Origin: Cucumis sativus
Taxonomy: Eukaryota > Streptophyta > Magnoliopsida > Cucurbitales > Cucurbitaceae
Length of the DNA stretch: 64,000 nucleotides
Direction: 5' to 3'
Assembly: GCF_000004075.3 (NCBI RefSeq)
Contig: NC_026659.2
Coordinates: 25,066,272-25,130,271 of the forward strand
In this document: positions 50,673 to 64,000 of the stretch, piece after piece
Layout: every line of letters starts with the position of its first letter
Position numbering within the stretch: position 1 is the first letter of the stretch
Notes under the pieces: model-generated
What the model saw: the letters and a program-made list of their open reading frames with translations, nothing else
Told to the model about the DNA's origin: nothing
The model's database searches: none
Position numbers and translations under genes: made by a program

Positions 50673-52065
50673 TCACAACATATAATCTGGTATAAAAATA
50701 TTCATGTCTGGTTGAAACAGTGGGAGGCTTTCGGTGTAAAGATAGAAATGTAGTAGATTTTCCTTGGCAAGAGTTTCGGAGTCGATGATTTCGGTATCGC
50801 TTGTAAGAATCCATAAATCCCTGGTGCTCAACCTGTTTAGACAGTTACGACAGAACGGACAGGAACGTGATCTTGCATTCCTGAAAACATGATTACCAGA
50901 GGGAGATTTCTTGTTAACTAATGATAAGAAAGGCGTACAACAGTAATTTTGAAGTTAGGAAGAAAGAAAATTTGGTGTAAATTGGCCACTAGTGAGATTA
51001 CCAGTCTTTAAAGCAGCTGAGGCACATCGAATGACCACAATTTGGCAAGACGACATCTCTACAGTTCTCCATGCATATCCCACACTCTTCATCTCTCTGA
51101 AGATCTTCATTAGACAGCTTTTGTTCATCCTCTGTTATCTTTCTAGACGAAGTCTCTTCTTTTGACTCGACACGTCCACTTTGAAGTTGCCTAAGCGAAG
51201 GGTATATTACAGCTGCCATGGTTTTGATAGTAAATAATTTTGAACTAATCTGTTTGACTCTGGAAAAGAAGTTAGGAGAGAACTACGGACCATAGAACTC
51301 CTTGAGGGTGGTTTTCCTTTCTCTTGGCGACACCAACGGTTTTCCATCGACGTATACCTGCATACTTGAGTAAACATTGAAGGGGCTTTAGATTTCTTTA
51401 AAAAGCTAGAAACCTTCAGGCGAGAAAGAGAATTTTCCCCGAGGCTTGGGAATATGGAAGTGAAGTTGTCATATGCCTCAAAAATTGAGGGAAACACCTT
51501 ACCTTGTACAAGAGTATATGGAAAAGGCCCAAGAAACTCGGAACAGGATCTGTGCAATTGAAATCCATCCATTCAATCCAATGAAGAAGAAACGGAGCAA
51601 ATGGGCTGTAATGCAATCTCATCTGAATACAAAACCCGCCATATTCTCTCGGTAGCATAGCGGCCCTGCAAATGCAAAACCAAAATGGTTCAAACCCCAG
51701 ATTTCAATGTCAATACTCAACCAGTGTAACAACAATGCTTGTATATCAGAAGTTCAGAACCATGGCAATCTTTTGGATTCTAGAATATAAAGTAGGGTTT
51801 GTGGACAGAAGATGGAACTTGCGAAGAAGTCTTAAATTTAGGGAAAATGATGGAAATATCGCCAACAATTGAAGACTATCAGCAGAAAATTGGAGGAGCA
51901 TTGAAATATATCAAAGCTGCCTCCTTATATTGCGAGGTATTTTATTTACATTTCTTGGATTGAGCCTATGTATTATACTTACAATGTATTTGCATGTCTT
52001 ATATCAGCTTCGACAGCTTTAAGAGATTCTTTAAATGAATTCCTTTCGGGTTGTTCTGGCCACAT
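50673..52065 (-). CDS. AIRP2-like RING-type E3 ubiquitin ligase (copy A)
   Basis: Five exons: 51983-52065, 51503-51665, 51291-51357, 51002-51212, 50673-50880; 732 nt, 243 aa, all in phase. Arabidopsis AIRP2 is of about the same length. The N-terminus MWPEQPERNSFKESLKAVEA is followed by the family's conserved block (AAMLPREYGGFCIQMRLHYS, WIEWMDFNCTD, LGLFHILLYK). A C3HC4 RING follows: C148, C151, C163, H165, C168, C171, C182, C185. Family members are cytosolic E3 ligases; AIRP2 promotes abscisic-acid and drought responses, but the role of this copy is inferred. A paralog with the same exon phases starts at 63198 on the other strand. Confidence 0.93.
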
Positions 52066-54874
52066 TCTTTATCCTTTGAATTTGACAGAACAGAAGAACA
52101 AATGATAAAGAAAAAGACAAAAAGGAAGATGATCTAGAGAAAAAAAAGTGAAATGTTTTTGAGGAAAGGCTTTGTCCTGTCATCTGAGAATTATAAGGGG
52201 GTAATCAAAACGAAAAGAAAACAAGAAAAGTAAAAGAATGGGGAGATGGGTATTGCTTTGATTTCAAACTTCAAACCTGGTAACACTTTAAGACAAGAAA
52301 AGGATAGGTTCTCTTGTTAAGTCTTTACCCTTTTGTTTTTCTTAACTTTCTCAACTGCAATTGGGGATTGCATTGTTTCCAAGTCAGACTTTCCTTCCTT
52401 TGCTAAACAAAACCCAAAACCCAATAACTAAGCATTGTTCAGATAAACATAGGATTAACTAATTCCTTAACCCATTGATTGATTGTTAAAAGTAAAACAA
52501 ATAGAGGGGTTATGAATTCACAAACAACATAATTGTGATTCTTCTTAACTAAGTTTGATCTCATCTCGCCACTTCATTCCTCCGAAAAGTGGGCAGTGGT
52601 TCTTGACCAGCAACACAACACCCATCTTATTTTAATACCCCAAACAAATTTTATTAATAGCCACCAATACCCTTTGTATTAGCCTATTACAAACTCTATC
52701 AATTTTATTGATATAATTCAAAATTTTGTTATAATCAGTAAATATTTTAATATTTCAAACAAATTTTTTTTTTAAACATTGGCTATATACTTTAATTACT
52801 AAAATTGCTAACCATTCTAATTACATTACTCGTTACATTATTTGGTAGCAAAAGACCGTTTTTTATTCTTTAAAAAACTTGGGCCAAAATTCTGTTGGGC
52901 CCTCAGAAAGAGATCATCTCTACAGTGTAGGGATTTCAACTATCAATTGGGCACAAATCCTTGCCTTATTTATATATATATATATATTTGTGTTTCATAT
53001 GTATATCTTGTTGGCAACTTTGTTTGTGGGAATATTTACATGAAATATAGGTAAATTTTTTCTGGGTTTGCCCATCACATTGGTGGGTGTATTTTTGTTA
53101 TGAGATTATACCATTTAGAGTGTGGGTATCTCTTTGTTCTTTAATCCTATAAATATACTATGCCACGTATTATATATACAAATTTATATATGTTGAATTT
53201 AATAGGAAATATGTTTGGTGTAAAGTTATTCTCTGGAGGCTATAATGATTTGTGCAGAGGCTCCAACAATATTGAAAAAAAGAAAGAACAATATCGTAAA
53301 TTGAAAATGGGAGATGGAAACAAACCAAGATCCAAGTAATAAAACATGGTTACTTAAAATCTGTTCTAATGGTTGTTGGTTTATCATACCATATCAATTT
53401 ATCGATTTATTGTTTATGATTTAATATTTTTGTTGTTGTATGGCCATCATTGATAATCGATATCAATAATAACAACTAATAGCATATTTTTCAGATTGAG
53501 AGCTATAACGATAACAACTATTAATTAGTAACGATGACCATCAATGATAACGGATATCGTATAACTGTGTCAATCATGTGTCGTAGTACTAGAAATTTGT
53601 TCATAGTTTAAAAAAAAAAGGAGAAGGAAGGAAAAAAGTGGGAAATTGATTCCTTGACCAATTCAAAGGTGAAAAAAATGGAAGTAGATTTCGTCATTGA
53701 GAGGGAGCAAAGGCAAAGCGAATCCGTGTGTGCAATTTTTTTCAAAGCTTGAAAAAGCTGCAGACAAGCTGTCCCTCCCAAGTGGAGAAAAGAAAAGCAC
53801 TTATTTTGTAATTTTAACCAAAAGCAAAAGTTGATTAAAGCCCACAAGAATATATTATATTGAACCTCTTTCCTCACTTTATATTATTCATATATTTATT
53901 TTATTTTATCTTTTTGCATGGCTCTCTCTATCAATCTACCATGCCCCATCTATCTTCATAAAATCTTGTGAATTTAGAAGTGTAGTGTAGTGCACCATCA
54001 TTTTCAATTTGTCACTTCTCTTTATCTTTTTCTTTCTAAAAGTTTATGCTTTTTCCATATTCTTCACTGTTCCATGAGGCTTTGAATGAATGCCCTCACT
54101 ATCTCTCTTTCTCTATTTCCATATGAAAACAAATCATTTTATCTTTGTTTCTTTTCCCATAAACATTTAGTCTCACTTTGTTATATTGCACTCATTTCCA
54201 AATAAATAAAAAACAAAAGGAGCCAAATGGAGATAAAAGCTTCACAACCAGTCTTGACATGCTAACTTTACTTTTAAAGTTTATGTAAATGTTATTGAAG
54301 TTTGCATATTTATCTAGAATTTCATTTTTTTTCGATTTTTTACTTTCGTCTTTACCTATTTCTCCACTCTTTTTTTGTATATGTATTGAGTAACTTCATT
54401 TTATAACTCTATATTTCAAACACTTTTATTAGTTAACTACACTTATTAGTTATTAGTTAGGTAGTTGAAAGGATACCTGAAATTTTGTAACGAAGGAGGC
54501 AATTCTTGAGGTGGTAAAGGTGAAATGACTTGATCCTAAAATTGGCGAGGAGGAGTTGCAAGGGGTAGAGTGGTTGATGACGTTAATAAAAAGTAAGTTT
54601 GATAGATTTCTAGGATTGGACCAACAAAAGTCTAAAAAACTTGCCAGTGAAAGGTTTTGGGTTGGAAAAAGACGATTCCATAACCCAAAATCTACGCCAA
54701 GGGGAGGATATGATTGAACACTATGGACATAGAAAGCACAGACCCATCTAAAGTTGGAGGACACCATGTGACTTTGAAAGTGAAGCTCAGCTCACTGTTG
54801 TCGTTATAACGATCACTGTTATGCATAATCATCGATAAAAATCAGTGGGTTTCTTCATTTTCTTTGTTCTTCAA
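52066..54874. other. Intergenic between divergent RING gene and receptor kinase
   Basis: Holds the promoters of both flanking genes. TGGGCC cores lie near 52880-52910. (AT)n at 52971-52987. No gene is recognised; an open frame at 54453-54767 (minus) matches nothing I know. Confidence 0.5.
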
Positions 54875-57800
54875 ATGGGGTTTCCTCTTTTTTGGGGTTT
54901 GATTCTTCTTCTCGTCGTTTCTTCTGTCCATTGTCAGGTTAAAGGTATGTTCTTTCTTTCTTCTCTCTCTCTGTTCCTCATTTTGTTTTTCCCCGTTTGA
55001 TGTTTTGAAACGCGTACGCATTTTGTTTAAAATGAACCCAACAACACTGATTTCTCCAAAAAAACAGAGTTCATCAGTATAGATTGTGGAGGGACAAAGA
55101 ATTACACCGACCCAGTTACAGGGCTGGCATGGATTTCCGACGCCGGAATTATGAACGCCGGTGGGTCATCACCGGTGGAAAACCCAAATGGAAACTTGAT
55201 GCAGTACCAAACACGGCGAGACTTTCCAATCGACGACAAGAAGTACTGTTACACTTTGAAAACAGAGGAAAGAAGAAGATATTTGGTTCGAGCAACTTTT
55301 CAATATGGGAGTTTGAAAGATGAAGAAACTTACCCTAAATTTCAGCTCTATTTGGATGCAACTAAGTGGTCTACTGTTACTATTTTTGATGCTTCGAGAG
55401 TTTATGTGAAGGAGATGATCATCAGGGCACCTTCAAATTCATTTGATGTTTGCATATGCTGTGCAACTACTGGTTCTCCATTCATATCCACTCTTGAGCT
55501 TCGCCCTTTTAATCTTTCAATGTATGCAACAGACTTTGAAGATAATTTCTTCTTGGAAGTAGCTGCTAGAGTGAATTTTGGTGCGTTAACCAAGGATGCG
55601 ATAAGGTAAGTTAGTTTGAAGGGTTCTGCCCCGAAACCTAAGTTGTATTTGGATTTGTCATATTTACATTATTTACGGTTTGAGGCATCTCCGGTATGTA
55701 ATCTGGCTTAGTAGTAAACTATTCCCCTCTGTTCAAGTGAACGTAGCTAACACACAACCGCGTAATTCAATGGCTTCAAGTGTTGGTTTGAATGGTGAGG
55801 AAACTACTTATTTGGTGTACTTGAATCTGTTTTTCTTAGGTACCCAGATGATCCATATGACAGAATTTGGGATTCAGACCTTGAGAAGAGGCAGAATTAT
55901 CTTGTGGGGGTGGCTCCAGGAACAGAAAGAATTAGCACATTGAATAATATTAATGTAATGACTAGAGAATATCCACCTGTTAAAGTGATGCAAACTGCAG
56001 TTCTTGGCACTAAAGGAGTGCTCAGCTACAGATTGAATTTGGATGATTTTCCTGCCAATGCTAGGGCTTATGCATATTTTGCTGAGATCGAAGATTTGGG
56101 TTGGAACGAGACTCGGAAGTTCAAACTAGAGGAACCTAACATTCCGGATTCGAGCAATGCAGTGGTGAATATTGCAGAGAATGCCAATGGGACATATACT
56201 CTTTACGAACCAAGTTATATGAATGTGACTCTGAGTTTTGTGCTTTCGTTCTCGTTTGTCAAGACTCGAGATTCGACTCGTGGACCACTTTTAAATGCAT
56301 TGGAAATTAGCAGATATGTTGAAATTGCTCCCAAGACTGATGGGCGAGATGGTAGATCCTTCATCATCACATCTTATTATGAAGATTCGTGATAACATCA
56401 AAGTTTTTATCTGTGACAGATTATAAATTTTCCCTACTGAAGTTGATTGACTTCTGTTTTCTGTCTCAAATTGTAGAGGCTGTTGCGAATATCTTCCGTA
56501 ACGTGTCAGCAGAGAATGTCTGGACAAATATAGGCGATCCTTGTGTTCCAACAAGCTGGGAATGGGTGACTTGTTCTGCCACGCAACCACCAAGAATAAC
56601 TAAAATGTAACTTTCTTCATCACTTCAATGGTTCTATTTTTATCCTTTTAGAGGTTCAAACCATGCATTTCTGGTATGTAGCTAGTTGAGAAATCTCCTG
56701 CTTGAAAAAGGAAATGCAAGATTCAAGCCTTTTGTGCCAATTGAAAATTTAAGAAGTTGAATATGTATTCAAGTAAATTAAGCATTTTACCTACGCATGC
56801 ATATCTATCCTTTCACCTCTTATGCAGAGAGCTTTCCAGAAAGAATCTCAAGGGAGAAATTCCACCAGAGATCAATACTATGGATGGGTTGGTGGAATTG
56901 TAAGTCCAACTTGCTTCAAGCAAAGCACTTCGTAACCTATCCTCATTGCAACTCATTGTCATGTCCTCCTTTTCTTCAGGTGGTTGGATGGAAATTCTCT
57001 TGCAGGGCCACTTCCTGACATGAGTAATCTAATAAACTTGAAGATTTTGTAAGCACTTGAGGTTATCTACAATTTTCCATTCATGAAACAAGACATTATG
57101 TTTCATCGTGATTTAGCATTGTTATCTTTGAACATGCAGACATCTTGAGAATAACAAATTAACAGGGACATTGCCTTCTTACCTGTGTAGTTTGCCCAAC
57201 TTGCAGGAACTGTAAGTTCAAATCTCTAACTTTGAGCGTTGTATGTCAAATAGGTTGAATAGAAAGTTAGGTTATTGTTTCTCTCATAACATTTACGAAA
57301 AGCTTGCTTGTTATATTGACCGTGTGAATTGTGTGTGGCAGATATATCCAAAACAATACATTTTCTGGTGAAATACCCTCAGAATTATTGGCCAAGAAAC
57401 TCATCTTTAAGTAAGTACTCCAACTGATGCCCCACCATAAGGCTTTAACTGCCTTTGAGAATGTGGTTTTCTTTTTTTAGAGACAAAGCATAAAAAAATA
57501 AGTTACAAATGCCTTAAGAGTCAGGACTCATCTAGAGGGAGTCATGGCTTTATGGATGACTGCGTTTTTGTTAGTAGAAATGAATCTGTTGGTCCCTATT
57601 TCTTGCACGAAGTATATGTAGATTGTGCACTGTAAGACCTGATAAAACCACTCACGTGTTTGAAGTTGCTATTTCTTATCGAAGAGGAGCAGTCTTAATA
57701 AGAACGACAGGGATGGGACATGAAGAGGGGTCCTGATGTGTTTGTTTTACTTCTTTGTGATCTTACCTTGCAGGTATGATGGTAACGTGGGGCTGCACAA

Positions 57801-59683
57801 AACTGAACGATACAAGGTGCATTCTAAGCTTATATTAGGAGTTTCATTGGGGGTGCTTGTGCTTCTGGTTATTCTACTTTTAGGAAGTTTGCTGTTACTT
57901 CGCAAGCTTCGAAGAAAAACAGCACCTTACCAGAAAAAAGGTTCCCACTCGAGAAACCTGCTTAATATTTCTATTATAGCGCTACCTTTTCTAAATTATG
58001 TCATGTCTTGTGGGCTTTAGGTGGTTCTCTGAATATCAGCACGAAACGCTCTTCTGCATACTCGATCGGCAAGGGGGACGAAGGCATGGCCTATTATTTA
58101 TCCCTCTCCGAGCTGGAAGAAGCGACAAATAACTTCTCTAAGAAAATTGGTAAAGGCAGCTTTGGGTCAGTCTTTTATGGGAAAATGATTGATGGCAAAG
58201 AAGTTGCCGTCAAGATCATGGCCGAGTCATCTACACATGGGAATCAACAATTTATGACTGAGGTAGGTCGTTGGCCTATTATTGGATGGATCTCGTTGTG
58301 TTTACATAATTTTATATTGCTAAAAATGAATCAAACGTTTACGCATAGATTAGTCCATTTAAGATGCCTGTGGTTCTTATGTTGCCAAGAGAGAACTATA
58401 TACTCTTAACTCAACAACTTTAAAAAAGAAAACGAGGGAGAGTGAATACAGTTTACATGTAAAATAGTACTCGATTTTACCAAACCTGTAAATATCAACA
58501 GGTTGCCCTCTTATCAAGAATTCATCACCGAAATTTGGTCCCTTTGATCGGATACTGTGAAGAAGAACATCAACGGATACTGGTATATGAATACATGCAT
58601 AATGGGACATTGCGAGATCACTTATATGGTTTGTTCTTCCATCCCGTCTTAAGAAAAGTTCACTTTTCCAGTCCTTCTCCATTAATCATTCATCGGCAGG
58701 TTCTACGACTCAAAAGCACTTGGACTGGCTGGCTCGCTTGCACATAGCAGAAGATGCAGCTAAAGGTTCATCCTAGTGAAAAACTATAATTTTTTCTCTG
58801 AATTTTGGCTCTCCATCTTCAAGCCTTGCCTTCTGCTTCTTCTTCTTCTTTTTAATTTTTTTTTCTGAAATGAATTTATCATTTTTCAGGGCTTGAGTAT
58901 TTGCACACAGGATGCAGCCCGAGTATCATCCATCGAGATGTAAAAACTAGCAACATACTCCTGGACATCAATATGAGGGCAAAAGTTTCTGACTTTGGCC
59001 TCTCAAGGCAAGCTGAGGAGGATTTGACCCATGTTTCAAGCGTTGCTCGAGGAACCGTAGGCTATTTGGATCCTGAGTATGCCAAACTTTATTGCTTTTC
59101 CATGACACATTTCACCCCCTTCCCCTGCTCATAAGCATAACTATAGACATATCAAAATAACAGGTATTATGCTTGTCAACAACTCACCGAAAAGAGCGAC
59201 GTATATAGTTTTGGGGTTGTGCTGCTCGAACTGATCTCTGGGAAGAAACCTGTCTCACCAGAAGACTATGGGAATGAATTGAACATTGTTCACTGGGTAT
59301 GTAAGATCTTCACTTTTAATGCGTCATCACAGTTCTCGAATCTTTAGACAATTGATTTGATTTCACAGGCAAGGTCCCTGGTCCATAAAGGGGACGTGAC
59401 GAGCATCGTAGATCCATTTTTAGAAGGAAAAGTGAAAATAGAATCGGTGTGGAGAATCGCCGAAGTTGCCATACAGTGTGTGCAACAGCATGGAGTTTCC
59501 AGGCCAAGGATGCAAGAAGTCATCTTAGCCATACAAGATGCAATCAAGATTGAACATGGTACTGAAGGGAACCAAAAGCTATCTTCAGAGAATTTAAAAG
59601 CACAATCATCTCGAAAAACTTTGCTGACGACCTTTCTTGAAATCGAGAGCCCCGACGGTTCCCTCCTTCCTTCTGCAAGATAA
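54875..59683 (+). CDS. Malectin-like/LRR receptor-like Ser/Thr kinase (At1g67720 type)
   Basis: Fifteen exons: 54875-54944, 55068-55605, 55840-56351, 56477-56606, 56828-56899, 56980-57048, 57140-57211, 57342-57410, 57774-57940, 58021-58262, 58502-58628, 58700-58765, 58890-59076, 59164-59296, 59369-59683; 2769 nt, 922 aa, every junction GT-AG and in phase. Order: signal peptide (1-21), malectin-like ectodomain (from [14 protein letters not shown]), the GDPCVP..W.WVTC motif, a few LRRs with one 69-72-nt exon each (about 417-511), membrane helix (about 530-552), kinase. The kinase has G-loop GKGSFGSV 610-617, Lys631, HRD 726-728 and DFG 746-748, so it should be active and of RD type. Such receptors sit at the plasma membrane and sense cell-wall or peptide cues; the ligand is unknown. 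The end ([17 protein letters not shown]) is typical of this subgroup. Confidence 0.96.
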
Positions 59684-62600
59684 GGCCTCAACAACTCCGA
59701 CATGACTTCCAGGTAATGTACGATAAAACGATACAGATACGTGACTGAAATATTGTTTGATAGAAACACAAAGAGTAGGAACACTGACAACACATTTTTA
59801 CCTTTCATCATTCTCTTATTTCTTGAATTATCATACTTTTTAATATGATTTTTTGAACAGATGAGACATAACTTTGGTTATAGTGAACATGGGGAATATA
59901 ATTTGAAGTTGTTCATAGGGGAAGTGGTTGATATCTATGTATATTTTAGTTAAGTTCTGCTGCAGCTGAAGCATCTATTTAGCCCATAGTTTTAATTAAT
60001 AGCAATAACAATATAATCTTGTGGAACTAATTCAACTCCAATAACTTTCTCATTGACTTAAGACTATCATTAAAATAAAAATTATAATATTACAACTTGA
60101 TTTTAGAATGTAGTGAATTTGTTTGATTTATTTGTTTATTTTGTTCCTTTCTCTCCAAAGATTCTCTTAAGATTGCCATTGCTTTACATGTACGTTTTAA
60201 ATCAATCACCATTAGATAGAATCACAATTATTTTTTAATAACAATAGAGGCAGATAGATTTGAACCAAATGTTTTATATAAAAGTTAAGCTACTCTATTC
60301 TAAGTCTATTCTAAGTTAGATTTTAAATGTGGTATTTTGTAAATACTTTGTTTCATTTTGTTATATATATATGTATATGTAAATAGTTCGTTTTCTTACT
60401 TCTTGTTTATTTTTATAACTTTGGTAAGGGAATTTCTGTTCTAGTATTGAAATCTTCATAATAATCTATAGCCATAAGTATCTGTTAATAGTTATAGAAG
60501 TGATAATTACAAAGCTTCACTTGCAAATTTCTTGTAAATTTAGTGTTTCAAGGTGGTTTTGAAGAGACAAAAATGACTTTAAACATTTTAAAATCATTCT
60601 TAGGTGTGTTCATAAAAACTTAAATATGTCAATTAAAGTAGACGTTTCGAATAATAATGAGTTAAAATACTCGTTTAATTCATATATATATATATATATA
60701 TATCTCTGTGAAGGCTCCATACAACCACTTAGGAATGAGGTGAGGGGATTTAAACACAGGAAATTAAATAATTAGTCACTATACATATAAATCTTTAATT
60801 TAATCATTCAAAATTAAACATATCATTAGTAATTAAATGTGTTATTGAAATGGAAAGTAAGAAGTAGGTAAAGATATGGGATTGATTTGAAAGCAGAAAG
60901 CAGAAAGCAGAAACAGTGCTTTCGGCCATGTGCTAAGAGTCATAGAGAGTACATACAAAAATGTTAGTAAAAAGAGAAATAAAGTGACCATTTGTTAAAT
61001 GTTAATATGACAAGTTTGTTTGACCATATATACACATTGAAAAACGAGAAGATTATAAAATCTAATCAATAAATTAGGTTGCATAAAACAAATTAAACAA
61101 TGCTTAAAAACATTACTAAAGATTCATCATATCTATTAGTTCAAATTGTGGGACTGCACATGTGGATCATTAGAAAATCCGAGTAGGAAGTTTGATTCTT
61201 CTAAATTCAAATGTATAATTGAAAGTCAAGCTTATAAGTTTTTGTTAGATGACATATATCTCGAACAAATTAAGGTACGTTTGAATTAGCAATCGAATTA
61301 GGTGTTATCAAAATTTTATTTATAAATATGTGAAGATTTTTTTTTTTTTTTTTTTTTGTGTGTGTAGGTTTAAGTCAAATAGAGGATTTGATATCACCAA
61401 ATAATGATGTAGACATTTGGTTCCATTAAATTAACAATATAAAAGTATTATTGAAAACTATTAGTTTTTTTAGTGATTATGATGGGTTAGATAATTAAAT
61501 TAATGAGATTGACGCTTATAAAAATAGTAATTTTTTTAATGATAATATGGGCTATGCCACTATATTTTATAAATTAAAAAAATACCTAATTTAAAAGTCG
61601 ATAGCACTCTAACAGTGATATGATATCACTTATTTTATAATATGAAAAAAATAGGTGTCATGAACGATTTTTTTTAGATGTTTTTTGTCATCTAATACAT
61701 TTTTTATTAAAAAAAAGACCAATTATTTAGACTCCGTTGAACATAACAACTAAAATACATATTTTATTACATATGATTTTCTATGAACCATAAATATTTT
61801 GTCAAATATTCTATTTTTGACCATTTTTTTAAATATATTAATTAATTATTAACCGTTTAAAAAACTTACATTATATTCAAAATGACAATATTTATTTATT
61901 AATCTTAGTTTTATTCTAAAGAAATTAGACACCAATACCTCTCAATTGACTCTTAAAATCACGAAGAAAACGAGAGTAATTATAACATATATATTTAGAG
62001 GTAATATTGCATCAAATTAAATTTCAATAATATCTAATTCTACTGTTAATTCAAGCATACTTTAAATGTTCGAGACATACAAAAGACTACAAAGTTTGAC
62101 TTTTAACTCTAAGGATTGAATTCAAAAAGAGAAAAAGAAAGAGAGAAAAAAAAAAAAAACGAGCATCGTTTGTTTTTCAACATGTTTAATTTTAAAATCA
62201 TTCCTTTAGAAACGCAAGCGGATTGGAAGTCGTGTGTAATCATTAAGAAAACCAATTTCAAATAAAGAAAAACCTTTTTTTTTTCTTTCCAAATCTTATT
62301 CCTTGTGATCAAAGCATAGAAAAAAGTTAACAATTTTATAAATCAATTAATGATTAGTAGGTGAAATTCAATTTCTAACATCTATAAATTTGATAAAAAT
62401 TAAAACTTTATTGTGCCAAACCCATCCTTTTGATTTATAGCATTAGGACAGCATCATAGTTCTTCAATTAGCTCAACTAATCATCAATATAATTAAGTGG
62501 GCATAGTTCATTTTCATTAAAAATAAAAATTAAATTAAAAATTACTAAAATAATTATTATACTTTTCAATAATGGAAGGCAGAAATTTATATATATTATA

Positions 62601-63197
62601 TGAGTTAGGAAAAAAATTATTCTTATTTGTTTATTTTGTTATTAAAAAGAAAAACTAAAGGCTTCAGAAGCAATAAAGGAATATGTTTTGGATGGATAAG
62701 AATGAAAAAAATCAAAGCTTTATCAAAAAGGAAAAAGGAAATAAAATAAAATTTGAAGCCATCCTCCAACAAACCCATAATGAACTCTACCATTCATTCA
62801 TCTTCTTCTTCTTCTTCTTCATCATCATCATCGTCGAATTTCAGCTGAAACTTGTTCTTTCTTGTATGAAAGTTTTTTTTTTTTTCCTGATCACAAAGAC
62901 TGAGCGAAGGTTTAATTTCACTGCCACCCGCCATTGACTAAAGGACAAAGCTTCTATAAAAGCTAGAGAGAAATTAAAATAACAAAGAGGCTTTCTTTTT
63001 GGTTTTGGAAAGTGGGTTTGGGGCTTACCTTCTTCATTTTTCAGTCTCTTCTTTTGTTGGGGATTTTGGGTTGTAGGTTTTTAAGCTAGGGTTTCTTCTT
63101 TTGTCATACCCCATTTGAGAAAACCAGCTCCAGGCTTTGGGTTTCTCTCTTGTTTTCATCGGTTTCTTGCAGAGGAGGGAAGAGAATCTTTCAGATT
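59684..63197. other. 3.5-kb AT-rich intergenic region
   Basis: The kinase 3' UTR lies at the left. Then AT-rich DNA with (AT)n at 60681-60704 and a T-run followed by GTGTGTGT near 61338-61366, with no gene. From about 62760 rightward, CTT repeats and a less AT-rich stretch make up the leader and promoter of the next RING gene. Confidence 0.55.
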
Positions 63198-64000
63198 ATG
63201 TATTATCAGCTCGAGAAATTCTCTCATCAGGATTCTTTGGAAGTCTTGGAAGCGGATATTCAGTATGCTAATTCTTTGTGAGTTTTCTCTTTTAATTGTT
63301 TGTTAAGTACTTTTCTTAATTTTCCCCTTTTCAGTCGCGATGATCGACGTCTTGGTTTTGTTTCTGTCTGGAAGTGATTGTAAGGGGAGTCGTTTGGTTT
63401 TTCCCAAAATGGAAAGAAATAAATTGTTGTTTGTTGGGGTTTTGATGATTGTATTCTTAGATATCTGATTGTTTTTTGTTTGATTTTTTTTGGTCTTTTA
63501 GGGCAGCTGCAATCCCCATGGCAAAAGGGGGTGTGTATCTTCAAATGAAGTTGGTTTATAATCACTTGGCTCCCATTGTTCTGTTTTTGCTACAATGGAT
63601 GGATTGTTCTTGCACTTGCTTGCTTCCAAGATATTTGAACCTCTTCCACATACTTGTGTACAAGGTCTGTTGGTTTTTTGTAGTTGTAGACAATTGATGA
63701 TTATATTAAGTTTTTTTCCAGTATCGGTATGGTTGTGATATCTTATTGTTGATCATTGTATCAATTCAGGTACATCCGGAAGGGAAACAAAAACAAAATA
63801 TATCAAGGCATGGAAGGAAGGCAACTATTAGGGATTTCTATGGTACTGACTTATTAAGTTTGTTAGCTAACGATTTGTCCTTTTTTAGTAGTTTTGTATA
63901 TTCTGATATTGTGTTTTTCCTCGTGTTTTGAATTCCAGCTATAATATTGCCTTCGCTTCAGCGAATCCATGGTAGCTTGGATAAGTTGGATGATTGCAAG
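63198..64000 (+). CDS. AIRP2-like RING E3 ligase (copy B), 5' part, cut by the right edge
   Basis: Exons 63198-63277, 63502-63664, 63770-63842, and 63939 to beyond 64000. Start MYYQLEKFSHQDSLEVLEAD, then IQYANSL, AAAIPMAKGGVYLQMKLVYN, LLQWMDCSCTCLLPRYLNLF, HILVYKVHPEG and RKATIRDFYAIILPSLQRIH. It follows copy A block for block; the second exon is 163 nt in both and all splice phases agree. The RING domain lies beyond the window, so ligase function is assumed from the family. Confidence 0.9.

Noticed and set aside
54453-54767. 104-aa minus-strand frame before the receptor kinase
   Set aside because: Looks protein-like in parts, but I can place it in no family and it has no splice or promoter context.

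Overview
The window is nuclear DNA of a dicot plant. It is AT-rich, the genes have GT-AG introns, long stretches between genes are full of (AT)n runs, and every protein I recognise is a plant family member. The protein sequences look most like those of the cucumber/melon family (Cucurbitaceae, perhaps Cucumis), but that placement is an impression from the proteins and not proven here. Gene models below were built by hand from open frames and splice sites. For each complete gene the exons add up to an unbroken frame, which is the main check available without tools.

Layout, left to right. The first exon of an amino-acid transporter (LHT1 type) lies at 181-362, minus strand, and runs off the left edge. 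A single-exon P-class pentatricopeptide repeat gene follows at 2489-4048, minus. A complete ten-exon ABCC (MRP-type) transporter lies at 6310-11929, minus; it uses one GC-AG intron and has a puzzling N-terminus. A gene desert from about 12.1 to 21.5 kb ends in a tRNA-Leu(AAG), minus. It holds only low-complexity DNA, a degenerate tandem/inverted repeat and a few GC-richer islands. MAD2, the spindle-checkpoint HORMA gene, lies at 22330-23995, plus, with a 16-nt microexon and a cluster of five AACGG cores upstream. A 61-aa small protein gene follows at 24443-24628, plus.

Middle. An F-box gene of the SKIP14 type (26486-28902, minus) carries eight tandem copies of a ~41-residue repeat between its N-terminus and F-box. 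SRP72, a signal recognition particle subunit, lies at 31454-34772, minus, with a promoter rich in TGGGCC/T sites. Next comes a BAHD acyltransferase array, all minus strand: a decayed exon-2 fragment (about 35127-35945) split by a 442-bp hAT-like MITE, then two intact two-exon genes of identical exon length (36725-38135 and 42616-44041). The two intact genes are separated by a ~2.9-kb non-autonomous CACTA transposon (39194-42067).

Right. A plastid-type small heat-shock protein lies at 48607-49403, plus. An AIRP2-like RING E3 ligase lies at 50673-52065, minus. A malectin-like/LRR receptor kinase of the At1g67720 type lies at 54875-59683, plus, 15 exons. A second AIRP2-like RING gene starts at 63198, plus, and is cut by the right edge. 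The genes do not form one pathway; this is an ordinary mixed plant gene neighbourhood. The most unusual items are the SKIP14 repeat expansion, the BAHD relic whose MITE insertion can be read against its living paralogs, the MAD2 promoter and microexon, and the CACTA element. I found no convincing undescribed system.
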